Assembly: GCF_014217255.1 (NCBI RefSeq)
Contig: NZ_CP059404.1
Span: 310,001-374,000, forward strand
Direction: 5' to 3'
DNA length: 64,000 nucleotides
Source of the DNA: Corynebacterium incognita
Lineage (GTDB): Bacteria > Actinomycetota > Actinomycetes > Mycobacteriales > Mycobacteriaceae
In this document: positions 41,456 to 50,408 of the stretch, in pieces
Numbering within the stretch: the first letter of the stretch is position 1
Layout of the letters: each line of letters starts with the position of its first letter
Translations under genes and position numbers: made by a program
The notes under the pieces: model-generated
Seen by the model: the letters and a program-made list of their open reading frames with translations, nothing else
Told to the model about the DNA's origin: nothing
The model's database searches: none

Positions 41456-41477
41456 GAGCATTCAAAGTCTTTACGAC

Positions 41478-42014
41478 CTATTCAGCGGACTCCTCAGCCG
41501 GAGCCTCGGCCTCGGACTCGGTCTCTGCCTCGGTCTCGGACTCAGCAGCCTCTGCTGCCTCAGCCTCGGCGGCAGCCTTCTCGGCGGCTTCCTTCTCAGC
41601 AGCAGCCTTAGCCTCTGCCTCTTCCTTAGCCTTCTGCTTCTTCTGCGTGATGGCCTCGATGGATGGGCCGTTGTTAGCCTCAGCCAGAGCCTCGTTGAAG
41701 AGATCCAGCTTGGACTTCTTCTCCTCGGCAACCTGCAGGGTGCCCTCGGCACCGTCCAGGCCCTTGTGCTTCTGCCAGTCACCGGTCACCTTGAGCAGTG
41801 CGAGAACCGGCTCGGTCGGCTGTGCGCCGACGCCCAGCCAGTACTGTGCGCGCTCGGTGTCGATGTTGATGACGGACGGGTTCTGCTTCGGCTCGTAGGT
41901 ACCGATGGTCTCGATGACCTTGCCGTCGCGGCGGGTGCGGGAATCAGCGATAATCACGCGGTAGTGCGGGGTACGGATCTTGCCGGTACGCTGCAGCTTA
42001 ATCTTTACAGCCAT
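41478..42014 (-). CDS. rpsP: 30S ribosomal protein S16 with long acidic tail
   Basis: A 178-residue S16; the ribosomal core is residues 1-85 ([32 protein letters not shown] stretch [31 protein letters not shown]). The remaining 90 or so residues are a Glu/Ala-rich extension ([16 protein letters not shown] near the end), common in corynebacteria and mycobacteria and of unknown purpose. ATG 42014 with AAAGGAG upstream. Confidence 0.96.
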   Translation of the reverse strand: MAVKIKLQRTGKIRTPHYRVIIADSRTRRDGKVIETIGTYEPKQNPSVINIDTERAQYWLGVGAQPTEPVLALLKVTGDWQKHKGLDGAEGTLQVAEEKKSKLDLFNEALAEANNGPSIEAITQKKQKAKEEAEAKAAAEKEAAEKAAAEAEAAEAAESETEAETESEAEAPAEESAE

Positions 42015-42365
42015 GGGATGGCTCCTTTACTTCTAGTCACTGGGCAGTTCAGACGCCTTGAAGCGCGATGCTTCAGGCCGGTTCAACCCTTGGATTTAAC
42101 CTGCGTGTGACAGTTACCCGACGACCGTAGACGCACAGGGTGTTACGCAGGAAAAATATCAAATTTTCAGGTACGAGTGTCATGGCCCCGGGCGCCAACA
42201 AACGGCGCTGCGGCCACAGACGCTCAATACTTTACAAGCTGCCCTGCCTATTCCCAAAAATCCCGCCCGGGTGCCGTGCCTAAAGGCACCCTGGCCACAA
42301 CGCCGGGGTAGGCTACAGACGTTAAAATTCACCCTCGACGTTGGTCAAAGGCTGCTTGCATCACT
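42015..42365. promoter_or_regulatory. Intergenic region between rpsP and the acyltransferase gene
   Basis: A 351-base divergent region. GGGTGCC (42269-42275) and GGCACCC (42285-42291) form a perfect hairpin with a nine-base loop on the acyltransferase side. TAGGCT at 42309-42314 fits a -10 element and would give a leader of about 45 bases. The half near rpsP must hold its promoter, but no single site stands out. I see no RNA gene or protein. Confidence 0.35.
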
Positions 42366-44696
42366 ATGTCTGCTGAATCTTCCAAATCCTTCCAATACCG
42401 CTATGACCTTGATGGTCTCCGCGGTATCGCGATCGGGCTCGTGGTCATCTACCACGTGTTTGTCGGTCGGGTTTCGGGCGGTGTGGACGTGTTCCTGTTG
42501 CTGTCCGGCTACTTCTTCCTTGGTTCGCAGTTGCGCTACGCCGGCAAACCCGACGCGTCGCTCAATCCGTGGTGGCCCATCTGGCGCATGCTGCGGCGCC
42601 TCGCGCCCGCACTGATGCTCACCGTCGGCGTCACGTTCATCCTCATCCAGATGTTCACGCCCGAGCTCATGCGCACCGAGCTCACTCGACAGATCACCGC
42701 CACGGTGCTCTACTACCAAAACTGGGAGCTCGCGGCCCAAAACGCCGACTACGCCGCCGCGTCTGCAGAAACTTCTCCCCTGCAGCACATGTGGTCCATG
42801 TCGGTCCAGGGACAGTTCTATATCCTGGGCATCGCCTTCGCCATCGTCCTCGCGGCGCTAGCCAAGTGGCGCCGCGCGGCGCACGGGCCGTCGACAAGCA
42901 ATCGCATCTCCGCAGGCGAGTTCGACGGCCGCGGCTTCGTCTTCGGTATCGCCGGCCCAGTGTTGGTGATTGTCACCATCGCGTCCTTCTTGTACGCCTC
43001 CCGCCACGGCCTATTTGGCACCCCGGAGAACTACTATTCCACCTTCTCCCGTACCTGGGAGCTCACCCTGGGCGCAGTGCTGGCCATCTACGGAGCCAAG
43101 ATCAAACTACCCGCACGCTTGGCTGACATTCTTGCGGTAGTCGGACTGATCTTGCTGGCCTCCACGGGCATGTTCATCGCGAACGTCACCGCCTACCCCG
43201 GCCCGCTGTCGTTGATCCCGCTGGGCGGCGCCATCTTCATCATCATTGGCGGCGAGGGCAAGGTGGCCAACGCGATGGCATCGAAGTCCATGCGTTGGCT
43301 TGGCGACGTCGCCTACTCGCTCTACCTCTGGCACTGGCCGCTGCTGATTCTCTCCACGTCGTATTTCCAGTTCGACACGCCGCCGTGGTGGCTGGGGCTA
43401 ACCATTATCGCGCTGTCCCTGGTGCTTGCGGATCTCACGCACCGCTTCGTTGAAGCGCCCCTGCGCCAGCGCCGCAAGCGCCCGCTCGCGGGCGAGCACC
43501 CCGTACGCGATGGGTTGGCTTCCCTGCGCCAGACCGCGGGCGCCTGGCGCGGCGTCGGCGGCGTGGTGACTGCGGCTGCTGCGGTGGCGTTGCTCGCTAT
43601 TACGCCGTGGTGGGATTCCACGGTGGAGGATGCCCGCACCGATACGCTTAACGCCGAGCAGTACCCGGGCGTGATGGCGCACTTTGGCGCCGAGGCGCCA
43701 GCGAACCTGCCGGTGGAGCCAGATCCCGTACTGGTGGGCGGCATCATGCCACCTGTGTCTACGGACCACTGCTTCGTACCGAAGGCCGCGCCTGGCGACA
43801 GCTTCCACGTGGTCACCAAGGACGGCAACCCCTGCGTCTACGGCGATCCTCATGGCGAGAAAACCGTCTACCTCGTTGGTGGCTCCCACGCCGAACAGTG
43901 GTCTTCTGGCCTGGACAAGCTGGGCAAGAAGATGGGATTCAAGCTCGTTCCGCTGCTGCGGCAGGACTGCCCGCTGCAACTGGGCGACTACTACGACTTG
44001 AGCCCGGAGTGCCAGCAGTGGACGCAGCTGGCGGTGCAGAAGGTCGTCGATGCCAAGCCGGATCTGGTCATCTCCAACACCACTCGCCCGCAGGGAGAGA
44101 TCGGCACCGGCCCCGACTACGTGCCGGCCGGTTACATCGGCTTCTGGCAGGCGCTTGCCGACGCCCAGATTCCGTTCCTCGGCCTGCGCGATAACCCGTG
44201 GGGCTTTGACGAGCAGGGCCAAAGCCGCGAATTTGACGAGTGCTATGTGGCCAAGGGCGACGCCGTGGGCTGCGGTATGAAGCGCGACCAGGTCTACTTG
44301 CCTAAGGATCCGTCCAAGCACTTCCTGGATCAGCTGCCCAACATGAAGGGTATTGACACCTCGGACTGGTTCTGCGAGGAGACCGACTGCCCGGTAGTCA
44401 TCGGCAATATTTTGGTCTACCGCGACATGCACCATATCTCCAACGCCTTCGCGGACTCCGCGATGCCGCTGCTGGAGAAAGAGATCGCGCCGTTCCTGGC
44501 TGAAAGCTACTCCCCAACCCCGGGGCCGACCTTCCCGAACACCCCGGGTGTGCCCGCCCCGGCCACACCGCAGCCGGGTGAGCCCGCCGCCGTGCGCCCG
44601 GACGCTCCGCAGGAAGTACTTACGGACGAGCCCGTTCCTGCTCAGCCGACTCAGCCCGCCCAGCCTGCTGCGCCTGCAGCTCCAGCCACGCCTTAG
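42366..44696 (+). CDS. Membrane acyltransferase (OafA/YrhL type) with C-terminal SGNH domain and Pro-rich tail
   Basis: A 776-residue protein. Residues 15-375 are an acyltransferase-3 membrane domain with about ten hydrophobic segments; FRYDLDGLRGIAIG-like start (YRYDLDGLRGIAIGLVVIYH, with the catalytic His) and GGVDVFLLLSGYFF are diagnostic. After one more helix (about 395-415) comes an extracytoplasmic SGNH-like domain: VYLVGGSHAEQWSSG (the usual GDSH is GGSH here), NTTRPQG and the closing DMHHISNAFADS. The last 60 residues are Pro/Ala-rich. Such enzymes O-acetylate peptidoglycan, glycans or trehalose mycolates; the substrate here is unknown. The 3' end overlaps the convergent radical SAM gene by 77 bases. 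Confidence 0.9.
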   Translation: MSAESSKSFQYRYDLDGLRGIAIGLVVIYHVFVGRVSGGVDVFLLLSGYFFLGSQLRYAGKPDASLNPWWPIWRMLRRLAPALMLTVGVTFILIQMFTPELMRTELTRQITATVLYYQNWELAAQNADYAAASAETSPLQHMWSMSVQGQFYILGIAFAIVLAALAKWRRAAHGPSTSNRISAGEFDGRGFVFGIAGPVLVIVTIASFLYASRHGLFGTPENYYSTFSRTWELTLGAVLAIYGAKIKLPARLADILAVVGLILLASTGMFIANVTAYPGPLSLIPLGGAIFIIIGGEGKVANAMASKSMRWLGDVAYSLYLWHWPLLILSTSYFQFDTPPWWLGLTIIALSLVLADLTHRFVEAPLRQRRKRPLAGEHPVRDGLASLRQTAGAWRGVGGVVTAAAAVALLAITPWWDSTVEDARTDTLNAEQYPGVMAHFGAEAPANLPVEPDPVLVGGIMPPVSTDHCFVPKAAPGDSFHVVTKDGNPCVYGDPHGEKTVYLVGGSHAEQWSSGLDKLGKKMGFKLVPLLRQDCPLQLGDYYDLSPECQQWTQLAVQKVVDAKPDLVISNTTRPQGEIGTGPDYVPAGYIGFWQALADAQIPFLGLRDNPWGFDEQGQSREFDECYVAKGDAVGCGMKRDQVYLPKDPSKHFLDQLPNMKGIDTSDWFCEETDCPVVIGNILVYRDMHHISNAFADSAMPLLEKEIAPFLAESYSPTPGPTFPNTPGVPAPATPQPGEPAAVRPDAPQEVLTDEPVPAQPTQPAQPAAPAAPATP

Positions 44697-45831
44697 GAAC
44701 GTACGAGCAGGTCGGATCCGACGCCAGGGGATCGCCGGTGACGGCGTAGGCCGTGGAACGCGACCCTCCGCAGACGTCCGCGAATTCGCAGACCGAACAC
44801 TTGCCGGACCAGCGGGACGGGTTGCGGAGATCCCGGAACACCGGCGAGTGTTCGTAAATCTCCGGCAGCGCCTGCTGCTTCACGTTGCCACAGTGCAGCG
44901 GGAGGAAACCGTTGGGATAGACGTCGCCGATGTGGTCGATGAACACGAAGCCGCTACCCGCGTTGATGGCCATGGGCGGGCGCGGGCGCCGCGGCTGGGC
45001 GGGAACCTCTCCGAGCAACCTTGTGGTCTCAGCGGTCAAATAGCGGTAGAGCTCACCGCCGCTGTACCCCGGCTTACCCTGCTCCTTCGCCGCGGTGCGC
45101 TGGAGCACCACGCGCCGATATTGCGGCGCCTCGGTGGTCTTGATGGCCACGCGGTCCGAGACGTCGTACAGCCAATGCAGCATGTCTTCGCGCTCGTCGG
45201 GGCTCAGCGCACCCAGGCCGGTTCCGCGGCCGGTAGGAACGAGGAAGAATACGGACCACAACTTGGCGCCCATACTAATGACGCGCTGCAACAGCGCCGG
45301 GGCCTCCTTGGCGTTGTTTGAGGTAATGGTGGAGTTGATCTGCAGCCGGTAGCCAATGTCGGTGACCATTTCCGCGGCGTCCACTGTGGCAGCGAACGTT
45401 CCGGAAAACCCACGAAAGTAGTCGTGGGTCTCGGCTACGGCGCCGTCAAGGGACAGCGACAGCGCCGATCCGCCAGCCTCTCGAAGACCCTCCAGGCGCT
45501 CACGGGTGAGCCGTGGGGTCACCGACGGGGACAAAGACACATTGAGCCCTAGCGACGTCCCGTATTCGGTCAGCTCCTCCAGGTCCCCGCGCTCAAAGGG
45601 GTCACCGCCGGTGAGCACCACCAGCGGATAAGGCTTCGGGTACGTGGCAATCGAGTCGAGCAGCGCCTTGCCCTCTGCGGTGGTCAGCTGCCCCGGGGCC
45701 GGGTCGTGCTGGGCGTCGGCACGGCAGTGTTGGCACACCAGCTGGCAGGCCCGGGTCACTTCCCAGATGACGATGAATGGCTTGGTGCCAATGTCATGAC
45801 GCACGGTGCGCACGAGCGGTGTGGATTTCAT
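44620..45831 (-). CDS. Radical SAM/SPASM domain protein
   Basis: A 403-residue enzyme. The radical SAM cluster is TRACQLVCQHCRADAQ (CxxxCxxC); VVLTGGDPFERGDLEEL follows as the GGD/GGE motif. The C-terminal SPASM-type Cys set is in LHCGNV, CSVCEFADVCGGSR and DPTCSYVP, implying auxiliary iron-sulfur clusters. Overall it resembles the NirJ/AhbD/PqqE/MftC group and the TIGR04053-type proteins common in actinobacteria. No short precursor peptide or heme gene is beside it, so neither peptide maturation nor tetrapyrrole chemistry can be assigned. ATG 45831 with GGGAGG 11 bases upstream. Monocistronic between the ffh terminator and the convergent acyltransferase. Confidence 0.88.
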   Translation of the reverse strand: MKSTPLVRTVRHDIGTKPFIVIWEVTRACQLVCQHCRADAQHDPAPGQLTTAEGKALLDSIATYPKPYPLVVLTGGDPFERGDLEELTEYGTSLGLNVSLSPSVTPRLTRERLEGLREAGGSALSLSLDGAVAETHDYFRGFSGTFAATVDAAEMVTDIGYRLQINSTITSNNAKEAPALLQRVISMGAKLWSVFFLVPTGRGTGLGALSPDEREDMLHWLYDVSDRVAIKTTEAPQYRRVVLQRTAAKEQGKPGYSGGELYRYLTAETTRLLGEVPAQPRRPRPPMAINAGSGFVFIDHIGDVYPNGFLPLHCGNVKQQALPEIYEHSPVFRDLRNPSRWSGKCSVCEFADVCGGSRSTAYAVTGDPLASDPTCSYVPKAWLELQAQQAGRAESAEQERARP

Positions 45832-45852
45832 GGTGGCTGCAGCCTCCCGGGA

Positions 45853-45891
45853 TCAAAAAATACGGCTATTAATTCGATAATAGCCGTATTT
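45853..45891 (-). terminator. Intrinsic terminator after ffh
   Basis: AAATACGGCTATTA (45858-45871) and TAATAGCCGTATTT (45878-45891) form a perfect 14-bp stem with a six-base loop. Read on the minus strand it ends in TTTTTTGATC, 26 bases after the ffh stop and just upstream of the radical SAM start, insulating the two genes. It is the strongest AT-rich palindrome in the window. Confidence 0.85.
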
Positions 45892-45916
45892 ATTGCGTGA
45901 GCCTAGTCGGGCGCCC

Positions 45917-47569
45917 CTACTTCTTCCCTTTGCCGAAGTCCAGGTTGTTCAGGTCGATGTTCTCCATGCCCTTGGGCAGCTTCCCCATGCCAGGGAATCC
46001 GCCCATACCCGGCATACCGCCGCCGGCGCCCATCTGCTTTTGCAGCTGCTCCAGCTCCTGCGGGGACGGCATCTGGCCGCCGCCAGGCATGCCCGGCATT
46101 CCTGGCATACCGCCCATACCCGGGCCCTTGGGCTTGTAGCCGCCGCCCTTGCCCTTCTTGCGCTTGCCGTTCTTGCCCTTGCGTCCCTTCGGCTTCTTCT
46201 TGGTGGCAGAACGGCCGCCCATTCCACCCATGCCGAACTGGCCAGCCATCTTGCTCATCATCTTCTTGGCTTCGAAGAAGCGCTCGACGAGCTGGTTGAC
46301 GTCCGCGACCTCCACACCGGAGCCGTTGGCGATGCGCTTACGGCGCGAAGCGTTAAGAATCTTCGGATCTTCGCGCTCGGCCGGGGTCATACCGCGGATG
46401 ATGGCCTGGATGCGGTCGAGATGCTTCTCGTCCACCATGTCGGCCATCTCGTTCATCTGCTTGCCGCCGGGCATCATCTTCAGCAGATTGCCGATGGGGC
46501 CCATGCGGCGAATCATGAGAAGCTGGTCCAGGAAGTCCTCCAGCGTCAGCTCGCCGGAGCCGATCTTCGCGGCGGCTTCCTCGGCCTTCTGCTGGTCCAT
46601 CGTGGCTTCAGCCTGTTCGATGAGGGTCAGCAGGTCGCCCATGCCCAGGATGCGCGACGCCATGCGCTCGGGGTGGAAGATGTCAAAGTCTTCGAGCTTC
46701 TCACCCGTGGAGGCATAAAGGATCGGCTTGCCGGTGACCTCACGAATGGACAACGCCGCACCGCCGCGGGCGTCACCGTCCAGCTTGGTCAGCACAACGC
46801 CGGTGAAGTCCACGCCGTCGCGGAAAGCCTCGGCGGTCTGGACCGCGTCCTGACCAATCATGGAGTCAATAACGAACAAAACTTCGTCAGGGTTGACCGC
46901 ATCACGGATGTTGCGGGCCTGGGTCATCAGCGTTTCGTCGATACCCAAGCGGCCCGCGGTATCGATGATGACGACGTCGTGCTGCGCGTGCTTGGCTTCT
47001 TCAATACCGGCCTGAGCAACCGCGACGGGATCGCCGTGGGAGGTGCCCATCTCGTGCTCGTGGGAGTCGATGGAAGTACCGGGATCCGGTGCGAAGGTCT
47101 TCACCCCCGCGCGCTCGCCAACGATTTGCAGCTGCTGCACAGCGCCCGGGCGCTGCAGGTCACACGCGACCAGCATCGGCGCGTGACCCTGCTTTTCCAG
47201 ATGGCGCGCCAGCTTACCGGCCAAGGTGGTCTTACCCGCACCCTGCAGGCCGGCGAGCATGATGACCGTCGGCGGGGTCTTGGACAGGTTGAGGCGGCGG
47301 GTCTCACCGCCGAGGATCTCAATGAGCTCCTCGTTGACAATCTTGACCACCTGCTGCGCCGGGTTGAGCGCCTCAGAAACTTCCGCGCCCGCCGCGCGCT
47401 CCTTGATGCGCTTGATGAAGGCACGCACCACGGTCAGTGAGACGTCCGCCTCCAGCAGCGCCAGACGGATCTCGCGCGCCGTGGCGTTGATGTCAGCTTC
47501 AGTCAGCTTGCCCTTGCCACGCAGGCCGCCCAGCGCGCTTTGCAAGCGATCGGATAGTGATTCAAACAC
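45917..47569 (-). CDS. ffh: Signal recognition particle protein (SRP54)
   Basis: A 550-residue SRP GTPase that binds signal sequences and 4.5S RNA and docks with FtsY. N domain residues 1-85; G domain with LAGLQGAGKTTLAGKLA (P-loop), VIIDTAGRLGIDE and LTKLDGDARGGA. M domain from about 295 holds Met-rich helices (DFLDQLLMIRRMGPIGNLLK and MMPGGKQMNEMADM) and MTPAEREDPKILNASRRKRI for RNA binding. A tail of about 120 residues, very rich in Gly, Met, Lys and Pro, follows; this is longer than in E. coli. Start is GTG 47569 with GGAG ten bases upstream. It lies downstream of the Mrp operon. Confidence 0.96.
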   Translation of the reverse strand: MFESLSDRLQSALGGLRGKGKLTEADINATAREIRLALLEADVSLTVVRAFIKRIKERAAGAEVSEALNPAQQVVKIVNEELIEILGGETRRLNLSKTPPTVIMLAGLQGAGKTTLAGKLARHLEKQGHAPMLVACDLQRPGAVQQLQIVGERAGVKTFAPDPGTSIDSHEHEMGTSHGDPVAVAQAGIEEAKHAQHDVVIIDTAGRLGIDETLMTQARNIRDAVNPDEVLFVIDSMIGQDAVQTAEAFRDGVDFTGVVLTKLDGDARGGAALSIREVTGKPILYASTGEKLEDFDIFHPERMASRILGMGDLLTLIEQAEATMDQQKAEEAAAKIGSGELTLEDFLDQLLMIRRMGPIGNLLKMMPGGKQMNEMADMVDEKHLDRIQAIIRGMTPAEREDPKILNASRRKRIANGSGVEVADVNQLVERFFEAKKMMSKMAGQFGMGGMGGRSATKKKPKGRKGKNGKRKKGKGGGYKPKGPGMGGMPGMPGMPGGGQMPSPQELEQLQKQMGAGGGMPGMGGFPGMGKLPKGMENIDLNNLDFGKGKK

Positions 47570-47650
47570 GAATTTATATCTCCGTAACTAGAAGTTGGTT
47601 CCGTCCCAGCCTAGTCGGACGCCTCCGCGAACAGCACATCGCCACCGCGG

Positions 47651-48088
47651 TTAGAACGAGAGCGGCCCTTGGAGGTCCTCTTCGGTGCGGTTGAGTTTTT
47701 CCAGCAGCGTGATGGACTTGTTCACTTCTTCGGCGTCCGCGCCCTCCGGCGCGGGGACCTCCGGTTGCAAGATGTCGGCCTCGTTGTATACGGCACCCAC
47801 CACCGCGGTGCGGCGCAGCAAGGCGGAGCGCGCCACCAAGAGCGTACCCATCGACGACGTACCCAACAAGATGACGATCGCCGCTACGCAGAGGATGAAG
47901 TTACGCCAGGTGGGGTCGTACAGCACCACACCGAACAGGACGAAGGTCACGCCAAAACCTGACGTGGTGCCCAGCACCGAGATGCGGGCATAGACGTCGC
48001 GGAAGTACAGCATGCCGGAGGCACAGACCGCGAAGTTGATGGTGCCAAAGATGATAAAGATGGCTCCAATAATGTGCAGGATAGGCAT
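47651..48088 (-). CDS. mnhG: Mrp/Mnh Na+/H+ antiporter subunit G
   Basis: A 145-residue membrane protein with three helices (IIGAIFIIFGTINFAVCASG, FGVTFVLFGVVL, FILCVAAIVILLGTSSMG). YFRDVYARISVLGTTSGFG matches the PhaG_MnhG_YufB family. A polar C-terminal tail of about 45 residues follows. Last gene of mnhACDEFG. ATG 48088 overlaps the mnhF stop in TAATG. The upstream 60 codons in the same frame run through mnhF and are rejected. Confidence 0.93.
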   Translation of the reverse strand: MPILHIIGAIFIIFGTINFAVCASGMLYFRDVYARISVLGTTSGFGVTFVLFGVVLYDPTWRNFILCVAAIVILLGTSSMGTLLVARSALLRRTAVVGAVYNEADILQPEVPAPEGADAEEVNKSITLLEKLNRTEEDLQGPLSF

Positions 48089-48345
48089 TAGCGGGCACCT
48101 CGCATAAGCGCGCGGGACAGGGATGCCGCGGACAGAAAGCCCACCACCGCCGCCACGAGCACGAGGTCGTAGGCGTAGTGGGAGCCCCCGCGGAAGCCTA
48201 GTAGCGCGATTTCGGGGATCAGGATGAACATGAGCATGTCGGCCGCGGAGACGCGATCCACGCGGTTGGGGCCGACCAAGATGCGGTAAATCGCAGGCAG
48301 CGCGCACAACGCGATGACCACGATGGCAATGTCAATAACAATCAT
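48088..48345 (-). CDS. mnhF: Mrp/Mnh Na+/H+ antiporter subunit F
   Basis: An 85-residue three-helix protein. IAIVVIALCALPAIYRILVG, PNRVDRVSAADMLMFILIP and YDLVLVAAVVGFLSAASL match MrpF, with the conserved Asp of DRVSAADML in the middle of the protein. The start ATG lies six bases after the mnhE stop and its own stop overlaps mnhG by one base. Confidence 0.93.
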   Translation of the reverse strand: MIVIDIAIVVIALCALPAIYRILVGPNRVDRVSAADMLMFILIPEIALLGFRGGSHYAYDLVLVAAVVGFLSAASLSRALMRGAR

Positions 48346-48351
48346 GTCAGG

Positions 48352-48747
48352 TTATGCTCCTTTGCCAATCGAGCCCGCCGGCTCGTTGAACGTCGGCCGC
48401 AGCATGACGCCTTTGAGCATGCGGCGTTCCATGTCTTCCAGGTCAGCTCGCAGTTCGTCGGCGTCCTTGTTGTACATGCCGTGGACGTACATCACGCGTT
48501 GCCCGTGCTCGTTGTTCTCACTGGCGCCAACCACGAGGGTGCCCGGGGTGATGGTCACCAACGCCGCGAAGAGGACGTAGTGGTTTTCTGATTCGGACAG
48601 CGACACATACCGCGCGATACCCGGGGTGGAGTCATGCCCCACCGTAATGAGGTCGTGGAGCACCGCCCAGTTAGCGGAGATGAATTCCTTGATGTACCAC
48701 AGCCAAAAACCGATAAAACGCAGGGGAAATGACAATACGCTATTCAT
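48352..48747 (-). CDS. mnhE: Mrp/Mnh Na+/H+ antiporter subunit E
   Basis: A 131-residue protein with a membrane N-terminus (LRFIGFWLWYIKEFISANW) and the MrpE middle motif VTITPGTLVVGASE, then YVHGMYNKDADELRADLEDM and a Lys/Arg-rich cytosolic end. Somewhat shorter than the usual 160 residues, with only about two clear helices. ATG overlaps the mnhD stop in TAATG. Confidence 0.92.
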   Translation of the reverse strand: MNSVLSFPLRFIGFWLWYIKEFISANWAVLHDLITVGHDSTPGIARYVSLSESENHYVLFAALVTITPGTLVVGASENNEHGQRVMYVHGMYNKDADELRADLEDMERRMLKGVMLRPTFNEPAGSIGKGA

Positions 48748-50408
48748 TAGTGGTTGTTCACCGCCTCAACATAGGAACTGGTATCCATTAGACCCTGGGC
48801 TGCGACCTCGGACCAATTCATGAGGACCTCAGCACCAACACCGATGGCCAGCGACAGAACGGCGAGTGCCACTGCGGGCGCCGCCAGCCAGCCGCCGACG
48901 CGGTGGGAATCCTTGTATTCAGTGTCGTGTGGTTCCGTCGCCGTGGCCGTGCCCGTCGCAGACACTGCGGTCGACGTGCTTTCCGACGTCCCGTCGGACT
49001 CCGGGTAGATAGCCACACCGCCGCCGAGGGTCGCGCCCTCGCCGTCCGGGTCCTGCCCCGCCGCGGGGTCCGGCGCTGGCTGCTTCGTATCGCCCCAGAA
49101 CACGCCGTTCCAAATCTTGAGCATCGCCACCAGCGTGAGCAGGGAGACGACGACCATCATGATCATCGCGACGTATTCGGTTGCTTCCCACGCCGCAAGC
49201 ATGAGCCCGAACTTGGCCACGAAGCCGGAGAACGGCGGGATGCCTACGAGCGAGAGCGCGGCGGCGAAGAAAGCGACGCCCAGGACAGGTTCGCGCTTCA
49301 TCATGTTGGTGGCCTTGCCCAGCTCGCCGGTGCCGTACTTGACCTCGATAGCACCGGTGGACATGAACAACGAGGTCTTCACCACCATGTGGTGGATCAG
49401 GTAGAAGATGCCTGCTGTCATGCCCAGTTCGGTGAACATTGCGACACCCAGCAGGATGTAGCCGATGTGCGAGACCATGTGGAAGGTCAGGATTTCGCGC
49501 GTGGTGTTTTCTCCCACTGCACCGAGCACGCCGATGAGCATGGTCAGCGAGAACAGGACGATGCCGATCCACAGCCAGCGGGAGTCGCCGTCGAAAAGCA
49601 CGGCATACCAGCGGTAGATGGCGTAGATGGCCACCTTAGTGTGCAGGCCGGAAAACAGCGTCGTGATTGCCGGGGAGGTGTACGGGTAGCTGCGAGAGAG
49701 CCAGGAGTGCGTAGGCACCACCGAGGCCTTAATCATCATCGACAGCAGCGCCAGACCGGAGGCGATGGCCACAGCTGGATCTTCCTTGGCCGCGCCGGCC
49801 AGCTGCCCCAGGTTCACCGCACCCGCGGTGGCATAAATGAGGCCCGCCGATACCAACAGCAGCGTGGAGGCAAACAGGTTGGCGCCAATGTAGAGACGCA
49901 ACCCTGCCACTCGCAGGCTACCGCCGCGGCGATGAATGGTCATGGCGTACAGACCGTAAGACGGCAACAGCATGACCTCAATGAACACGAAGAAGTTGAA
50001 GATATCCGCCGTGAGCAAGGTGCCAAACACACCCGTCATGAGCACCAGAATGAACGGTGCGAAGAAGGGCTCGCGGCTATAGCCCGATGCGGTTGCGAAC
50101 CACACGCAAGCCAATGCCAGCACTGACACGATGGTCAGCATTAGCGCGGAGAACATATCCGCCGCAAACGGAATGGCTACGCCCGGGGCCCAGCCACCTG
50201 TGCCGTGCGCCAGAACGTCACCGTCACTAGTGATAGCAATCAGTGCGCCCGCACCACCCAGCGCAGCTAACAGCACCACGCTCAGCACAACGTCTTGGAG
50301 CCACTGCACCTTACGTAGCGCAGTGAGCAGGCCAGCAGCGACCAACGGAATGGCGACGTAGAGCTGCAGGAGCGACGCCAAAGTCTCGTGAGAAATTCCG
50401 AAATCCAC
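48747..50408 (-). CDS. mnhD: Mrp/Mnh Na+/H+ antiporter subunit D
   Basis: A 553-residue proton-pumping subunit related to Complex I NuoN/NuoM. About 14 helices are expected. LMTGVFGTLLTADIFNFFVF carries the conserved Glu region (VFIEVMLLPSY), MMIKASVVPTHSWLSRSYPY carries the key Lys and His, and HMVSHIGYILLGVAMFTELG follows. An extra hydrophilic segment of about 60 residues rich in Thr, Ser and Asp (ATGTATATEPHDTEYKD) is inserted near the C-terminus before the last helix. Start is GTG 50408 overlapping the mnhC stop in TAGTG. Confidence 0.94.
   Translation of the reverse strand: MDFGISHETLASLLQLYVAIPLVAAGLLTALRKVQWLQDVVLSVVLLAALGGAGALIAITSDGDVLAHGTGGWAPGVAIPFAADMFSALMLTIVSVLALACVWFATASGYSREPFFAPFILVLMTGVFGTLLTADIFNFFVFIEVMLLPSYGLYAMTIHRRGGSLRVAGLRLYIGANLFASTLLLVSAGLIYATAGAVNLGQLAGAAKEDPAVAIASGLALLSMMIKASVVPTHSWLSRSYPYTSPAITTLFSGLHTKVAIYAIYRWYAVLFDGDSRWLWIGIVLFSLTMLIGVLGAVGENTTREILTFHMVSHIGYILLGVAMFTELGMTAGIFYLIHHMVVKTSLFMSTGAIEVKYGTGELGKATNMMKREPVLGVAFFAAALSLVGIPPFSGFVAKFGLMLAAWEATEYVAMIMMVVVSLLTLVAMLKIWNGVFWGDTKQPAPDPAAGQDPDGEGATLGGGVAIYPESDGTSESTSTAVSATGTATATEPHDTEYKDSHRVGGWLAAPAVALAVLSLAIGVGAEVLMNWSEVAAQGLMDTSSYVEAVNNH

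Noticed and set aside
45858..45891. Operator palindrome for the radical SAM gene
   Set aside because: The 14-bp repeat is followed by a run of T on the minus strand just after ffh, so a terminator explains it better.
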